Of a DNA stretch of 64,000 bases, positions 51,780-62,269 are shown piece after piece; the first letter of the stretch is position 1, and every line of letters begins with the position of its first letter. The notes under the pieces were generated by a model. The model did not search any database, was not told the origin of the DNA, and saw only the letters and a list, made by a program, of their open reading frames with translations. The stretch comes from Symbiodinium natans (Eukaryota; Sar; Dinophyceae; Suessiales; Symbiodiniaceae), in the NCBI GenBank assembly GCA_905221605.1, contig CAJNDS010002748.1:62001-126000 (forward strand), given 5' to 3'. The translations under genes and the position numbers were made by a program.

Positions 51780-52779
51780 GTATATATTTCTTTATATGGT
51801 CGATTCCGCAGCAATGCAAGTTCCTAACACTTGGCACAACTCCCGAGCTTAGAAAGGGAGAGAACCTATGAGGATCTTTTTGGTGGATGCGGTGAAGCGT
51901 GACCTGCCGCGGCCAATCTCGCTGTACCAGGCGAGCACCCAGCATCTTATGGGCATATCCTCTGAACGCTCAGCCCAGCCTCCCGGGCAACTAGACCTGC
52001 CTACAGTAGTTCTGCAAGACCCTGGCCTCAGCAGGAATCGAACCTGAACCTCCGAAACCCAAGGCAAATCCTGGGCAAAAAAAACCACTAGACCCGAAGT
52101 ACTGATTTTCGCATGAGCCAATATGACTGGTGAAAGTGAAGCAGAAGCCAGCGGATGTGCATGATCACAGGGCTTGGATGGTCCGACAGTATAAACTCGG
52201 AAGGTTCCAGACCCGCTGAAATCCTCTTCTAGGCTTGCTGGGCCGGACCACGTGCACAGCATGGCCTTAAGGTCAAGCAAAAGGCTCCCATATAGGCATT
52301 CGCCCATATAGGTATCCTCAAGTAGAAAGAATATTTTTCAAATCCCGTCAAAACACACCGTTTCCAAAACGAAGATAGAATATTTCCAATCTCCAAAACT
52401 ATAGATAAAATATTTCCCAGGGGCCAAGATAAGCACCCAGACGTGGCTGCTGAGAGAAGTGGGTTGGCAGGCTTTGAAGAATCTTTCTGGCCCTGGAACT
52501 GAGAATGAGAGCAGACCGTTAGAGTGGAGAGTGGGTCCTGTGAGATTTCGGGTCAATTTTCGATAAAATCAGTTCTGAGCCATTCCAACTGCTTGTTCTT
52601 GTCGAGCTCTAGCGCGAGAAGTTCGCAGCGTACATGTTGCTTCTTAGTTTGATTAGGGTTTTTTGTCCTGGAACTTTGGCTGACATGTCTCATCCGCATC
52701 GCTTACCTGTAAGCCCCTAGGGATCCCGAGGAACTTTTTGGCCTCCTGCGACCAATCTGTGCTAAACTTGTTTGCGGGT
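49300..52779. other. No convincing gene; microsatellites and dispersed repeats
   Basis: (TA)n and CATAAATAAA tracts lie at 49475-49640, and a TATAAA/TATATA tract at 51728-51800. AATCGGAAAACGGG words recur around 50600-50830 and AAGCCCAAG-type words around 51370-51450. I saw no exon that I could name. Confidence 0.5.
52022..52098 (-). repeat. tRNA-derived SINE-like sequence
   Basis: Read on the - strand, TCTAGTGGTT (A-box-like) is followed by an anticodon-arm-like stretch and a perfect B box GGTTCGATTCC (52034-52044), with CAGG/CCTG pairing as a T stem. A run of T in the D-loop position and weak stems argue against a working tRNA. Confidence 0.45.
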
Positions 52780-52784
52780 CAGTT

Positions 52785-53400
52785 GCATCTGTGGAGCCAT
52801 GTGGAGCCTGCATGGACTGTGTGGCTGACACGCCAGCGGCCTCCATCCTTGGAGGTTTCCAGTTTCCAGTAAAACACAGCGGATGGGTGACTCTGCGACG
52901 TTCGACGTCATTCGAACCGATATTGAAGCCGTGCAACATCGTGCAACTCATAAGTCGCGACGCAGCGACGCGGACAAGACCCCGCCCCTCTGTCCCTTCT
53001 GTACATGGTCATTCCCCGGAGGCCCTGGAGCCAAAACCGGTCGAAGCAAGCCCCAAGGTGCCTCGAAATGTTTCGCAAAGGGGAAGGTAGTGGCAGATTG
53101 TGGCAGATTGTACATATGTCGCAGCTGCTTTCTGGATTTGAGAGTTCGCTAAGATAGCTCTGTCACATCTGAGGTGCTGATCCGACGACTGGGAGGGGCT
53201 ACAGTTCAAAGCTCCAGTGACAAGGACATACGCGCCTTCGGCTGCTTTGTTTTTGGCTTTCGTTTCGTCCGTTTCGTCGCGTCGACTTGGAATGTCTTGG
53301 AATTGACTTTGTGGCGGCTCTCGAGGAGATACGGCAGTCGGGCTTGGGCGAGTTGCGTGCAGTGCTGGGCTTGGAGGGCGATGACTTGGGCTGCTTCCGG
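52785..53400 (+). other. Exon-like segments with Cys pairs
   Basis: 52790-52850 reads CGACMDCVADTPAAS. 52975-53015 reads DADKTPPLCPFC. ~53295-53400 reads GIDFVAALEEIRQSGLGELR and then LGLEGDDLGC. The first two carry C-x2-C pairs like half zinc fingers; the third looks like a soluble domain. They may be exons of the same long + strand gene, but I cannot assign them. Confidence 0.3.
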
Positions 53401-54231
53401 CGCGGGGCTCAGAGTTTCCACCAGGGGCCATGTGGGGCCATGCTATACTTTGAAGACTGTGATCCCTCTCGGAGGTCTCCTTGCGGAATGGCCGTGGACA
53501 GTACGACTGGCACCCAGCGCTCAGAGGCGTAACAGTGCTACATTTCCAAAGAACGCGCTCTCCTGAGGCGCCTCTTCGTGGCCGACACGCTTGAGTCCTA
53601 GTGGCGCGTTTCATCTTGACAGCCACAGAATGTTGACGTGCCCACGCACAGGAAGCTTGCAGCGTGAGCGTGTACTTTCGGGCCAGCTGTGTGTCTCGCG
53701 AGGCTGAACCACCGGATTCAAGTGTTCAACAAGTTCAGCCTGGAGGTGCGAGCGACAATAAAATGTGGGTGTTGATCCAAAGCATCTTGTCTGTGACATA
53801 AAGCAGTTTGGCATTTTAAGATGTGGGACAGCAGGTACGCGAAAGAGAGAACAATGCCATGCCAAAGTTTTGCCATCACATGCTTGTGTGTTAAGAGTAT
53901 GCTCACATTCTGCAGTCACACGGCTACAGGTCCCAACACGTCTCAACAGACACGTTGCCGGTAGAGCCTAGCCTTGCTGCATCATTGACGTCTCAAGTTG
54001 TACCCCCGCCCCCCAGCGTAAGCAAATGAAAACATCAGGTCAACAAAGACCCGCAACATCTGCTGCGAGGTAGAGACAGCTGCCTTGAACAAATGAGCCG
54101 AAAATGCGCACATCTGACAATTTGTCTTTATTTGGCTACACGTGTGCTTTTCTGAGCAAACCAAGTTGCACCAAGCAAGAAAAATCAAAAGAATCCGAGC
54201 CTCGCCTCCCCCATGTGTCGTAGGGGTGTAT

Positions 54232-54600
54232 GCGGGCGTGTGGGGGTGTGTGGGGGTGTATGGGGGGGTGCATTGGGGGGGAGGGTGCATGGGGGTGCAT
54301 GGGGGTGCATGGGGGTGCATGGGGGTGTATGGGGGTGTATGGGGGTATATGGGGGTACATGGGGGTATATGGGGGTTTGTGGGGGCAGAGGGGGTATATG
54401 GGGGTAAATGGGGGTATATGGGGGTATATGGGGGTATATGGGGGTATGTGGGGGTAGATGGGGGTATATGGGGGTATATGGGGGTTTACGGGGGTATATG
54501 GGGGTATATGGGGGTATATCGGGGTATATGGGGGTATATGGGGGTATATGGGGGTATACGGGGGTAAATGGGGGTATATGGGGTGGGAGGTATGGGGAAG
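54232..54600. repeat. GGGGGTATAT 10-bp minisatellite
   Basis: Roughly 35 head-to-tail copies run with TGCAT, TTTGT or TAAAT variants at the 5' side. The + strand has a run of five G every ten bases, favourable to G-quadruplex formation. The Gly/Tyr/Met repeat frames are artefacts. Confidence 0.97.
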
Positions 54601-56973
54601 TATGGGGTGGGGGGATGTAAGCCCACTTAGTGGGAACGCCGTATGCAGCTGGACAATGGTCAGCTAGGGAAAAACAACTCCGCGCACATCAGCGCGAGAG
54701 GGTTCCCTAGACTTGGATCTAAACGCCTCAGGCCTCCGGCCTCGGCGGATTTGGCTCGGCAGGGCGTTTCCGCGCTTCCCGGGTTTTTAGGTGCTGTTGG
54801 AGTTTTCGATTCTTTATTTCTGGCTCTTTTAATTGGATGGCCCTTCCTTCAAAAACAAACAATCAAATCCAAAAAAGAATCCACCGACACATGAGGAATT
54901 GAATCGGAGACGCACTGCCAGCGTTTTGAAAGCGACAGACCACCACAAAAAGCACCGATGCCAATTGAGAGCGTGAAACGTGGAGCAAGAAAGTCCAAGA
55001 CCAAGATTGAACCAAGCAACATCAAAACTAGAAGAACATCCGTGCAAGTACAGAGCCACAGCGGTTAAAGCGAATGAAGATGACACGTTTGTGAAATACC
55101 TTCGAGAGTGATGAGTACAAGAAGCGGTCACGACAATTGACCCGTTCAGTTCACGCCTGCCCACCCTCTCCCTGCGCGCAAAATGCGACCCCGCGTTGGT
55201 TTGGAGCTGTGATTTTCTCATAGCCACAAGAGAGGCCTCTGCCCCCCCCCCCCCCCCCCCCAAACCAAAAAGGAAATCCAGAGATCCATATCTTTTGCCA
55301 GATTTTGTCTGAAATTTTGGATTTCCGGAATTTGGGACTTTGGATCTTGGGTTGTTTTTAGGGGAGAAAAGAAGGGAGGGCGGTAATCCCCTTCACAAAG
55401 AAACGCTTCTTGTATACTCCCAAGACATAATTAGCGATACTTACCGGGGCTTCATATGTAAGATGAAAATACAAATTCTATGTATCGAACTTACTAACTG
55501 AGAACATGAAATCAACAACGGTCATGAATGGGCACTTCGCTAAAACAAGCCTGGTGACCTTTAAAATGTCTGTTTGATATGCTGGCTAAAAACCTCAATA
55601 GAAGCTTTTAAGAAGGGAAGGAAAACAGTACAAGTCTGGACACTTCATCGGGGAAAGCCCCTGCCTAACCCTCAAGTGGGCATTCACCAGCCAACAACCA
55701 CGTCCCAACTTATTGCCCAAGTCCTACTCTTGTTAAAATGCTTATTTCGCTGCTATTTGGGATCTTAACAATACGTCTTCGTCCGAGTAAAGCATTAGGA
55801 GCCACACAGGACTCACAGGTGGGTAACACAACGAAGCTAGTGTTTGATGATAAAAACGTCTTAAAGACTTGTTATCGACAGGTAAGGATGTGCACATGGT
55901 CCAATCCTCATTCTCGTGGATACTAAGATCCTAGAAAAGTGAAAAAACTTGTTCAGATCCTTGTGAAAATCCACACAAGTTGTATATGAACTACAAATCC
56001 AGACTTTTTCCTCTAAAAGCTTATTAGCAAAAGGCCTACATAACACATGAACACGCTTGTTCAAGACTTTTATGAGGTTTCATACGAGAAACAACATTTC
56101 TTCAACACCTTTTGAATACGCTTAGTCGTATCCCATTAATGCAGTGACATTCAGCGTCCACTTTTCGAGCTGCTAGGACATGTTACATCAGGACTAACCT
56201 GGAATGTAGAATCGCAAATATCCAAGGATCCAACAATCCAAAAGGCCAAGCTTTCCCGGAGCACAAGCCTGGCCAAAAAACACACCAACTTAGGCCATTT
56301 GCTAGATTTGTGCTCGTTTGCTTGGCTAGGCTTAGCAAATTTGAAAAGGTCACCCGTGCATGTTATCTGGACCTGGATCAGGTTTTTGATTCCGATTGTG
56401 GAAATGTGAAGCTGTGTAGTGCTCAACTTGATATGATATAACTATCAGCTTCCTTACAACAATCATTTTGGATGTTGCTGCAGGCATGGTCAATGCCGCC
56501 TCTTCCATTCCTTTGGATTTCACCAGCAAAACGGGGTTTCTTTGCTGGCTGCAGATCCTCTCTGTGACTCAATGCTACCTGCGCCCCGTGGTATTTTACC
56601 AGGGGCACGCACGCACACCAAGGCACATACACGCATTCTGTTCTGCTCCGCCACATTGTTGGAGGGCATCTTGCTTGGAAGGCATTGGGCGCACTGCGGC
56701 TGCCCGCGGGCGCAGCAGTGTCGAGCCTCAGTGACCCTAGCGGCATGTGCTGCCTTGAGGCAAGGAATGAGGGAACGAAGTTCCACGATGAGCTCCAGAT
56801 TTTGCCTGCTCCCAGATTTTGCCTGCTCCCTTTCCTTTGGGGCTTGGGTAGGCCCATGGTGTCACCACACTGGTCGTTGTGGAGTACACGTTGGACCGGC
56901 TACTCAAGGCCGAGAGAATTGTTCTTTGAGTTCTTTGCATGATCTTGTACACGGTGGTGTTCGTTTCGCTGCA
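54601..56973. other. No convincing gene
   Basis: A C run lies at 55242-55261. A sequence at 55280-55345 resembles the GGATTTCCGGAATTTGGGACTTTGGAT hairpin words of the 25-27 kb region. No exon was recognised before the NHL exon at 56974. Confidence 0.5.
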
Positions 56974-59900
56974 GATCGAGCTGGGCCCGGAGCTGGGTTT
57001 GCCTTCCGCACGCTCGGTGAATGAGCTGGCGCCGGGCACCTTCTACGGACCCTTTGGGGCGGGCATCTCGCAGGATCGCTCGGGGAGCCATTCAATTCGA
57101 AGTGGGCCCAGTAAAAACTCCAGTTCAACCCTGGATTTAAATCCAGTTCCATTTTCCATTTTGATTCCTTCCATACCTTGGGCTCTTTCGTCCGCGGTTG
57201 CGCAGGGCCGGATCATTGTCGCAGACAGCCCGACACCCGGGATTCGAGCCGTTGGGCACGTCTTAGTGACGGACATAGTGAGGCCTGGACTTCCTTTAAA
57301 AATGTCCTATCTGGCATTTTCCCGCATTTGGAACTTGTCAGCTTTTCTTGCAGAATTGTTCTAAGGCTGCAACCATCGCTGCCTGGTGCTCACACTTGGC
57401 GGGCAGGCAGAGCCGTAGTAGATTTCCATCCAAGTACGTTCGGTCCACCAAGGTATCATTTTCCATGGCGTGGTTTCAAGTTTGGCGTAGTTTTTACCCA
57501 GAAGTGCCCACATCCCAGTCAACAAGCAGATGCTGAGATCTTGGATGGACCGATCTAACAATGTCATCAATGGTTGGGTTCTGAATGGCAGCCTAAATGT
57601 CAATACAATCAAGAGGGCATGGACCTAATTAAATCGGTGAACAGGAGTGCAACACAAGTTCTCCTAGGACTGCTCTGAAGCAAAGATCGGTTTCCCAAGT
57701 TCCTCGTTTTCTCGATTTTGCCGTGCTAACTGTTCTGAAGAGTGCCCGACATTGTCTGTATACCAGCCGCGTGCTGCGTGTGGATTGGGGTGGTTCGGCG
57801 GTTCGGCGCATTTTGGCGCCTGCATGATCAATAACTAAACGACACCACGCACAAGACATGGACAGATATTGGCACGGGACTAAATTGGACTAAGCCCACC
57901 TGGAAGTCTGGGTGGTTCTTTGTCACTGAGGTGCTTTTCGAGTTCGGCGGCCGCGGCCAGGGCCCTGGACAGTTCGAGTACCCCGAGTGCGTGGCCACCT
58001 TCCGGGATGGCTTCGTGGCGGTCAGCGCGGGCCTCACGACGACCAGAAAGGAACAACACTGAAGCAAGACTGATCTAACCGCGAAGTTGATCATGCTTCT
58101 TTCGTCACCCCTTTGCTCCGAGGTGACAAGGCCGCTCAGCACTGCAAACTGGTGTTGCTTGCATCCTGAGTTAGCCGAACAGTGTGTCCGAGTCCACCAT
58201 GTGATCAGCTGCGTACACCTGAGCGCAGGACAACCACCGTGTACAAGTCTTCAGCGATGGGGGCGCCTTCCAGCACTTCATCCCAAACAACTGGGTAGCC
58301 TTGCCAGGCCACGGGCCTCGGGGGGTCGGGTAGGGGCTCAAGGTGCATGTGGTGCATTTAGTCCTCAATCATTTATCCATGGGAAACGATTGCAAGTGGC
58401 CAAACGGGTGCTATTGAACGCCATTCCCTTGTGTAGCTGGTGGGGTCGCAGGGAATGGATTGCAAAGGAGAAGTATACCTAGACAGCGTGACGCCGGTAG
58501 TCTGTAGGTCCCATTCTTGATGTCTAGCTACAAGGAATGTCAATGTCCACGTAAAGTGGGATTCCAACAGGAAAGTTTGTAACACCGTTGAAATTCTTGA
58601 CACTCTGTGGTGGGCGAGTTCTTAGGTTTCGTTAAAGGTTGGCACCTAAACTTTAGCCATCGTCACTGGGTCCCTTGGTCTTTCGCCCGTCCAATCCTGA
58701 ATGAATTTCGGGAAGCGATCGGTCGGAGCCATTCGGAGCTGACGTCGTCAAGCCGAAGCACAACAACGGAAAGATGTCGGAGATCGGGGATGGAAACGAA
58801 GAGAATGAGATCCAAGCTTTTGATCCGCTTCTGATGGGCGGGTGGCTGTGTGATGCTGTGTGGGTTGCAGGGGGCCTTATGCAAACCTGAATGTCAGCAG
58901 CCAGAAGATTTGCATGACTATGAGTTTTTTGGTTGCTTATGCGTTGTTGTGTCCACGTGCTGTTTTGCGATGTTTTGCGCCATGTGTTGCCTTCTCAATG
59001 TGTATTTGCTTGTTTTGGACTTTGGTTTCCTCATTGTTGTTTGATGCGCATCCTCGCTTTATCTTCTTTTCCACGGACTTGGGGCAAGTTTCAGCTGCCC
59101 CTTTTGCAAATCATCACCACCGGCCGAGGCCCTGTGCAAACAGTGCAAGCAGGAGCCCTATCGGGGCCCATGGGCATGTGCGTCGATGCCCAAGATCGTC
59201 AGCTACTTAGCTTATGCACGTGGTACTGGCCTAGAACAGACATGGAGAATGCACGCAAACATACGCAAACCCCTTCAGCATTTTCTGTTGCCCCATCTTG
59301 TCTCGAGGCCTCTTCGTCTGTGACTGTGGCAGCGACCGGGTCCAGATCTTCAGCCGTAGCGGCGAGTTTCTGCAGCCCAGCCTAGAAATGACAATCCTTG
59401 CCTACCTTGCCTCTAGTGCGGGGGCGGTGCCGAAGCGACGTTAAGTTTAAGCAGTGCAGGGCATCGATGGGGAGAGAAGGCGTGGTACGTTGCAGTGGTT
59501 CTGTCTGTAATGAAAAGGATGTACATTGATGAATAATGTTGGACTCGGTTGACTGTGCAGGGGTCCCCCCCCGCCCCCCAAACAATTTTGGGTTTTCGGG
59601 GATCCGGAATGATGTGGGTTGGGGCTGGGACGGGGGCTGGGGGTAGGGCGGCTAGGGGTCGAGGGTTGAGGGGAAGCCTTGAAGGTTGAGGGTCTAAGCT
59701 TTCCAGGCTTTGTAGCTCCACGGTCGCCGGGGCTCCGCATTAATGCGGACCACCGAAACAACTTTCTAAAGCGAATCAGGGCAGCTCGTGGGCTACTCCC
59801 TTGGAAGATTGTTTGGGGGCCTGTTTCGTAATGAGATTTTAAAAGGAATTTAAATAAGGCTGGACACCAAAAAATCCGGAGTTTCTTATTCAAAACTTTT

Positions 59901-61038
59901 TTAGTTTTTGGCTCCCCGGCCCCCCGCCCTTCAACCCCGGCCGGGCAAACATCGCATAATTGAGGACCACCCTAAACAATGGGGGGTTCTGTATGAGATT
60001 TTCGGAACATCGCATAATAGCGGTCCCATCCACTAAACTGGGTGCAACATTACACTGCGTAAAAAGCGGTTTCTCGGAGGTAGGGAAGCCTAGTGAGCTT
60101 CCATTTCTCCAAGCAATCAGGAGGTTTGCGTCAGGGTACTTTGCGCTTCTTACTCGCTTCTTAGCAGATGTGCGCCTATTCCACTAAGCCAGATGCATGC
60201 ACGCGGACAATCGGACACTCAGGCCATGTTTGTTTTGAGCTTTGTGAGGCCCGCCGTACTTCTTTGGAGTTTCAGCGCCTGAATGCTCAAAAACGTGCGT
60301 GAGCTCCCTTTTTGGAGTTTTCGGTCCCCGAAAATGGCTTCTTTCCCTGAAAGCTCCAGACACAGTACTGGGCAGAGGATTTGAGCCAATGGCCATGGTA
60401 TTTGTTTAGTCGCGATTTCCACTGCGCTAGACAGTTTTCGAAATCAACAAACCACCCGCGCTGGTACCCTAAGTTTTCAGCTCAAAGATATCGGCACTTG
60501 AAGCTTCTTATGCAACGATCTCAATGTACAGTCTAGTTTTACTGTAATATAGGAGGTGTACAATGAGAGCGCGAAGTTTGCGCCACGTGTGCTGTGACAT
60601 TTTCATCCTGCCACCTTTTCGCAGCTGATTCGTATGGATAAGCCCGGTCGAGAGCTGGACTGATGTTTCAGGTCTGTTCAAGGACGACACAGGCATTTTA
60701 ACGAGTTCGCTTGCATGGTTGTTGGGGAATGTTGGCACGATGGCAGCTTGCGACAACATTGGCTGAGGTGGAGCTCTTGCTCCAGTGCTGGCAGCTGCCC
60801 GGCAGCGATCGAAACGACAGAGTTCCGTACGTGCAGACATGAGATACAGAAGCCGCATTGAAGTGGCATAACGTTGCTGCACGCTTGAGCCGTCGAGTCC
60901 AGAGATCGATGTAGGTAGATAATGCGCATCAAAGCATCATAGCCTCCCGAGGTCCTGGAGCACCCGTGTTCCAATTCCGCTGTCCGACGGCGATGGCTGC
61001 TGACGACCAGGGCCTCGTCTATGTCGCCTCGGACCATT
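56974..61038 (+). CDS. NHL-repeat beta-propeller protein, multi-exon, 3' part cut by a gap
   Basis: NHL repeats form ring-like propellers that bind RNA or protein and often end TRIM proteins. Exons: 56974-57073 (GTFYGPFGAGISQ), 57206-~57228 (GRIIVAD), 57931-58026 (VLFEFGGRGQGPGQFEYPE and FRDGFVAVS), 58229-~58295 (DNHRVQVFSDGGAFQHFIPN), ~59152-59192 (GALSGPMGMCVDAQDR), 59308-~59385 (LFVCDCGSDRVQIFSRSGEF) and ~60962-61038 (FQFRCPTAMAADDQGLVYVASDH). The G-x-F-x-x-P, D-x-x-G-x-hhVAD and NHRVQVF motifs alternate as in NHL repeats. Phase-correct joins were read at 57073/57206 (GA donor) and 58026/58229 (GC donor). The last exon runs into the 100-base gap, so the propeller end is unknown. No RING or B-box lies just upstream. 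Confidence 0.85.
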
Positions 61039-61138
61039 NNNNNNNNNNNNNNNNNNNNNNNNNNNNNNNNNNNNNNNNNNNNNNNNNNNNNNNNNNNNNN
61101 NNNNNNNNNNNNNNNNNNNNNNNNNNNNNNNNNNNNNN
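61039..61138. other. Assembly gap of 100 N
   Basis: Exactly 100 unknown bases, probably a scaffold join of arbitrary length, lie between an NHL exon and a CACACC repeat. Confidence 0.99.
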
Positions 61139-61300
61139 ACACCCACACACCCACACACCCACACACACACACACCCACACACCCACACACCCACACAAGC
61201 ACCCACCAACCCCCACACCCACCACCAACACACCCACACACCCCCACCCCACACCCACACACCCCACACACCCACACACCCACACACCCACACACCCATG
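61139..61300. repeat. (CACACC)n / (CA)n repeat at the gap edge
   Basis: Imperfect ACACACCC units are followed by CGCACACGCAC and CCCGCAC variants to about 61450. This repeat probably caused the assembly gap. Confidence 0.95.
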
Positions 61301-61763
61301 CGCGCGCGCACACGCACACGCACATGCGCATGCAAATGCACCCGCACCCGCGCACTGAGGCACGCGTGCACTCGCGCACTCACGCCTGCGCGCCCGCTCG
61401 CCCGCACCCACGCACCCACGCCCCCACGCACCCATCCACCCAGCCACGCACGCACCCCTACAGACTCTGCAAGGTCCCGGTATTGCGAACTTCAAGGCGC
61501 TGCTGCGACCGCGTGGGGCCAAAGACTTCCGATGTCCAAACTGAAAAATAAGCCGAGCGATTAAGTTCAATTCAATAAGAGGCTTGAGTTATCCTGGGTG
61601 CAATGCTTCATCTGCCCAGGTCTTGGGAGCCCACGGTTCGCGATGTCGACCGTGAGGCCTTTGCCCGGTGCCTGGCACGCAGCTGAGGGGCCTGAGCCCA
61701 GACCGCGAGAGGTTGACGCATTTCGAGCATATCGAGCATTTGGAGCCACTCATGCTTTATTTT

Positions 61764-62265
61764 GGTGAGGCTGCATCTGCGGCAGAGGAGGCTCGGCGGA
61801 GCGGCCGTGGCGCCCAGGAGGAGGCGAGAAACTTGGTGCGGAAGCAGAGTACGACTGTATACTCTATGGCTCATCATCGGGCCTTTCGCGACTTCGGTCT
61901 ATTGTTTGCTTGCAGTTGCGCTAGGTGGAGAGCAGGCTGGCAGCCCTTGCCGGCCTGGTGTGCCTCTTCGTGGACGAGCTCCAAGGGCGAGCACTCCTAT
62001 ACAACGTAGCTGTAACATAGCGGCCATAGTGTCCGAAGATGACAGTATTGAGGCTCTCAGCCATGGTGCTCTTGGCAGCCGAGGCTTTGGAGGGGGCTGG
62101 GTCAGCTGGGTGTTGTTTCATCTTACACTCTTCTACTTTTGGCACTCAGCTTCAAGGATGAGCTGCGCTTGATTGCAGAGAGCTGGGTGCCACAGTCCGG
62201 CTGATGAGTGTTGACCACGCCTGGCATTCCGTATTCCTGCAGTTGCTGAGCAGGATTTATAGGTA
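61764..62265 (+). other. Exon-like segments of an unidentified gene
   Basis: 61764-~61850 reads an Ala/Glu/Arg-rich helix (EAASAAEEARRSGRGAQEEA). 61925-62005 is bounded by AG and GT and reads VESRLAALAGLVCLFVDELQ. ~62150-62200 reads FKDELRLIAESW. ~62207-62265 reads VDHAWHSVFLQLLSRIYR. The borders and composition look exonic, but I recognise no family. They may be later exons of the NHL gene or a new gene. Confidence 0.4.
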
Positions 62266-62269
62266 CGAA

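Noticed and set aside
54136-54667. Gly/Tyr/Met and Pro/His repeat proteins
   Set aside because: Translations of the GGGGGTATAT minisatellite.
60678-61570. Frames crossing the N gap (VCVGVW or HTPTHP repeats)
   Set aside because: They run through unknown bases and a CACACC repeat, so they are not evidence of a protein.
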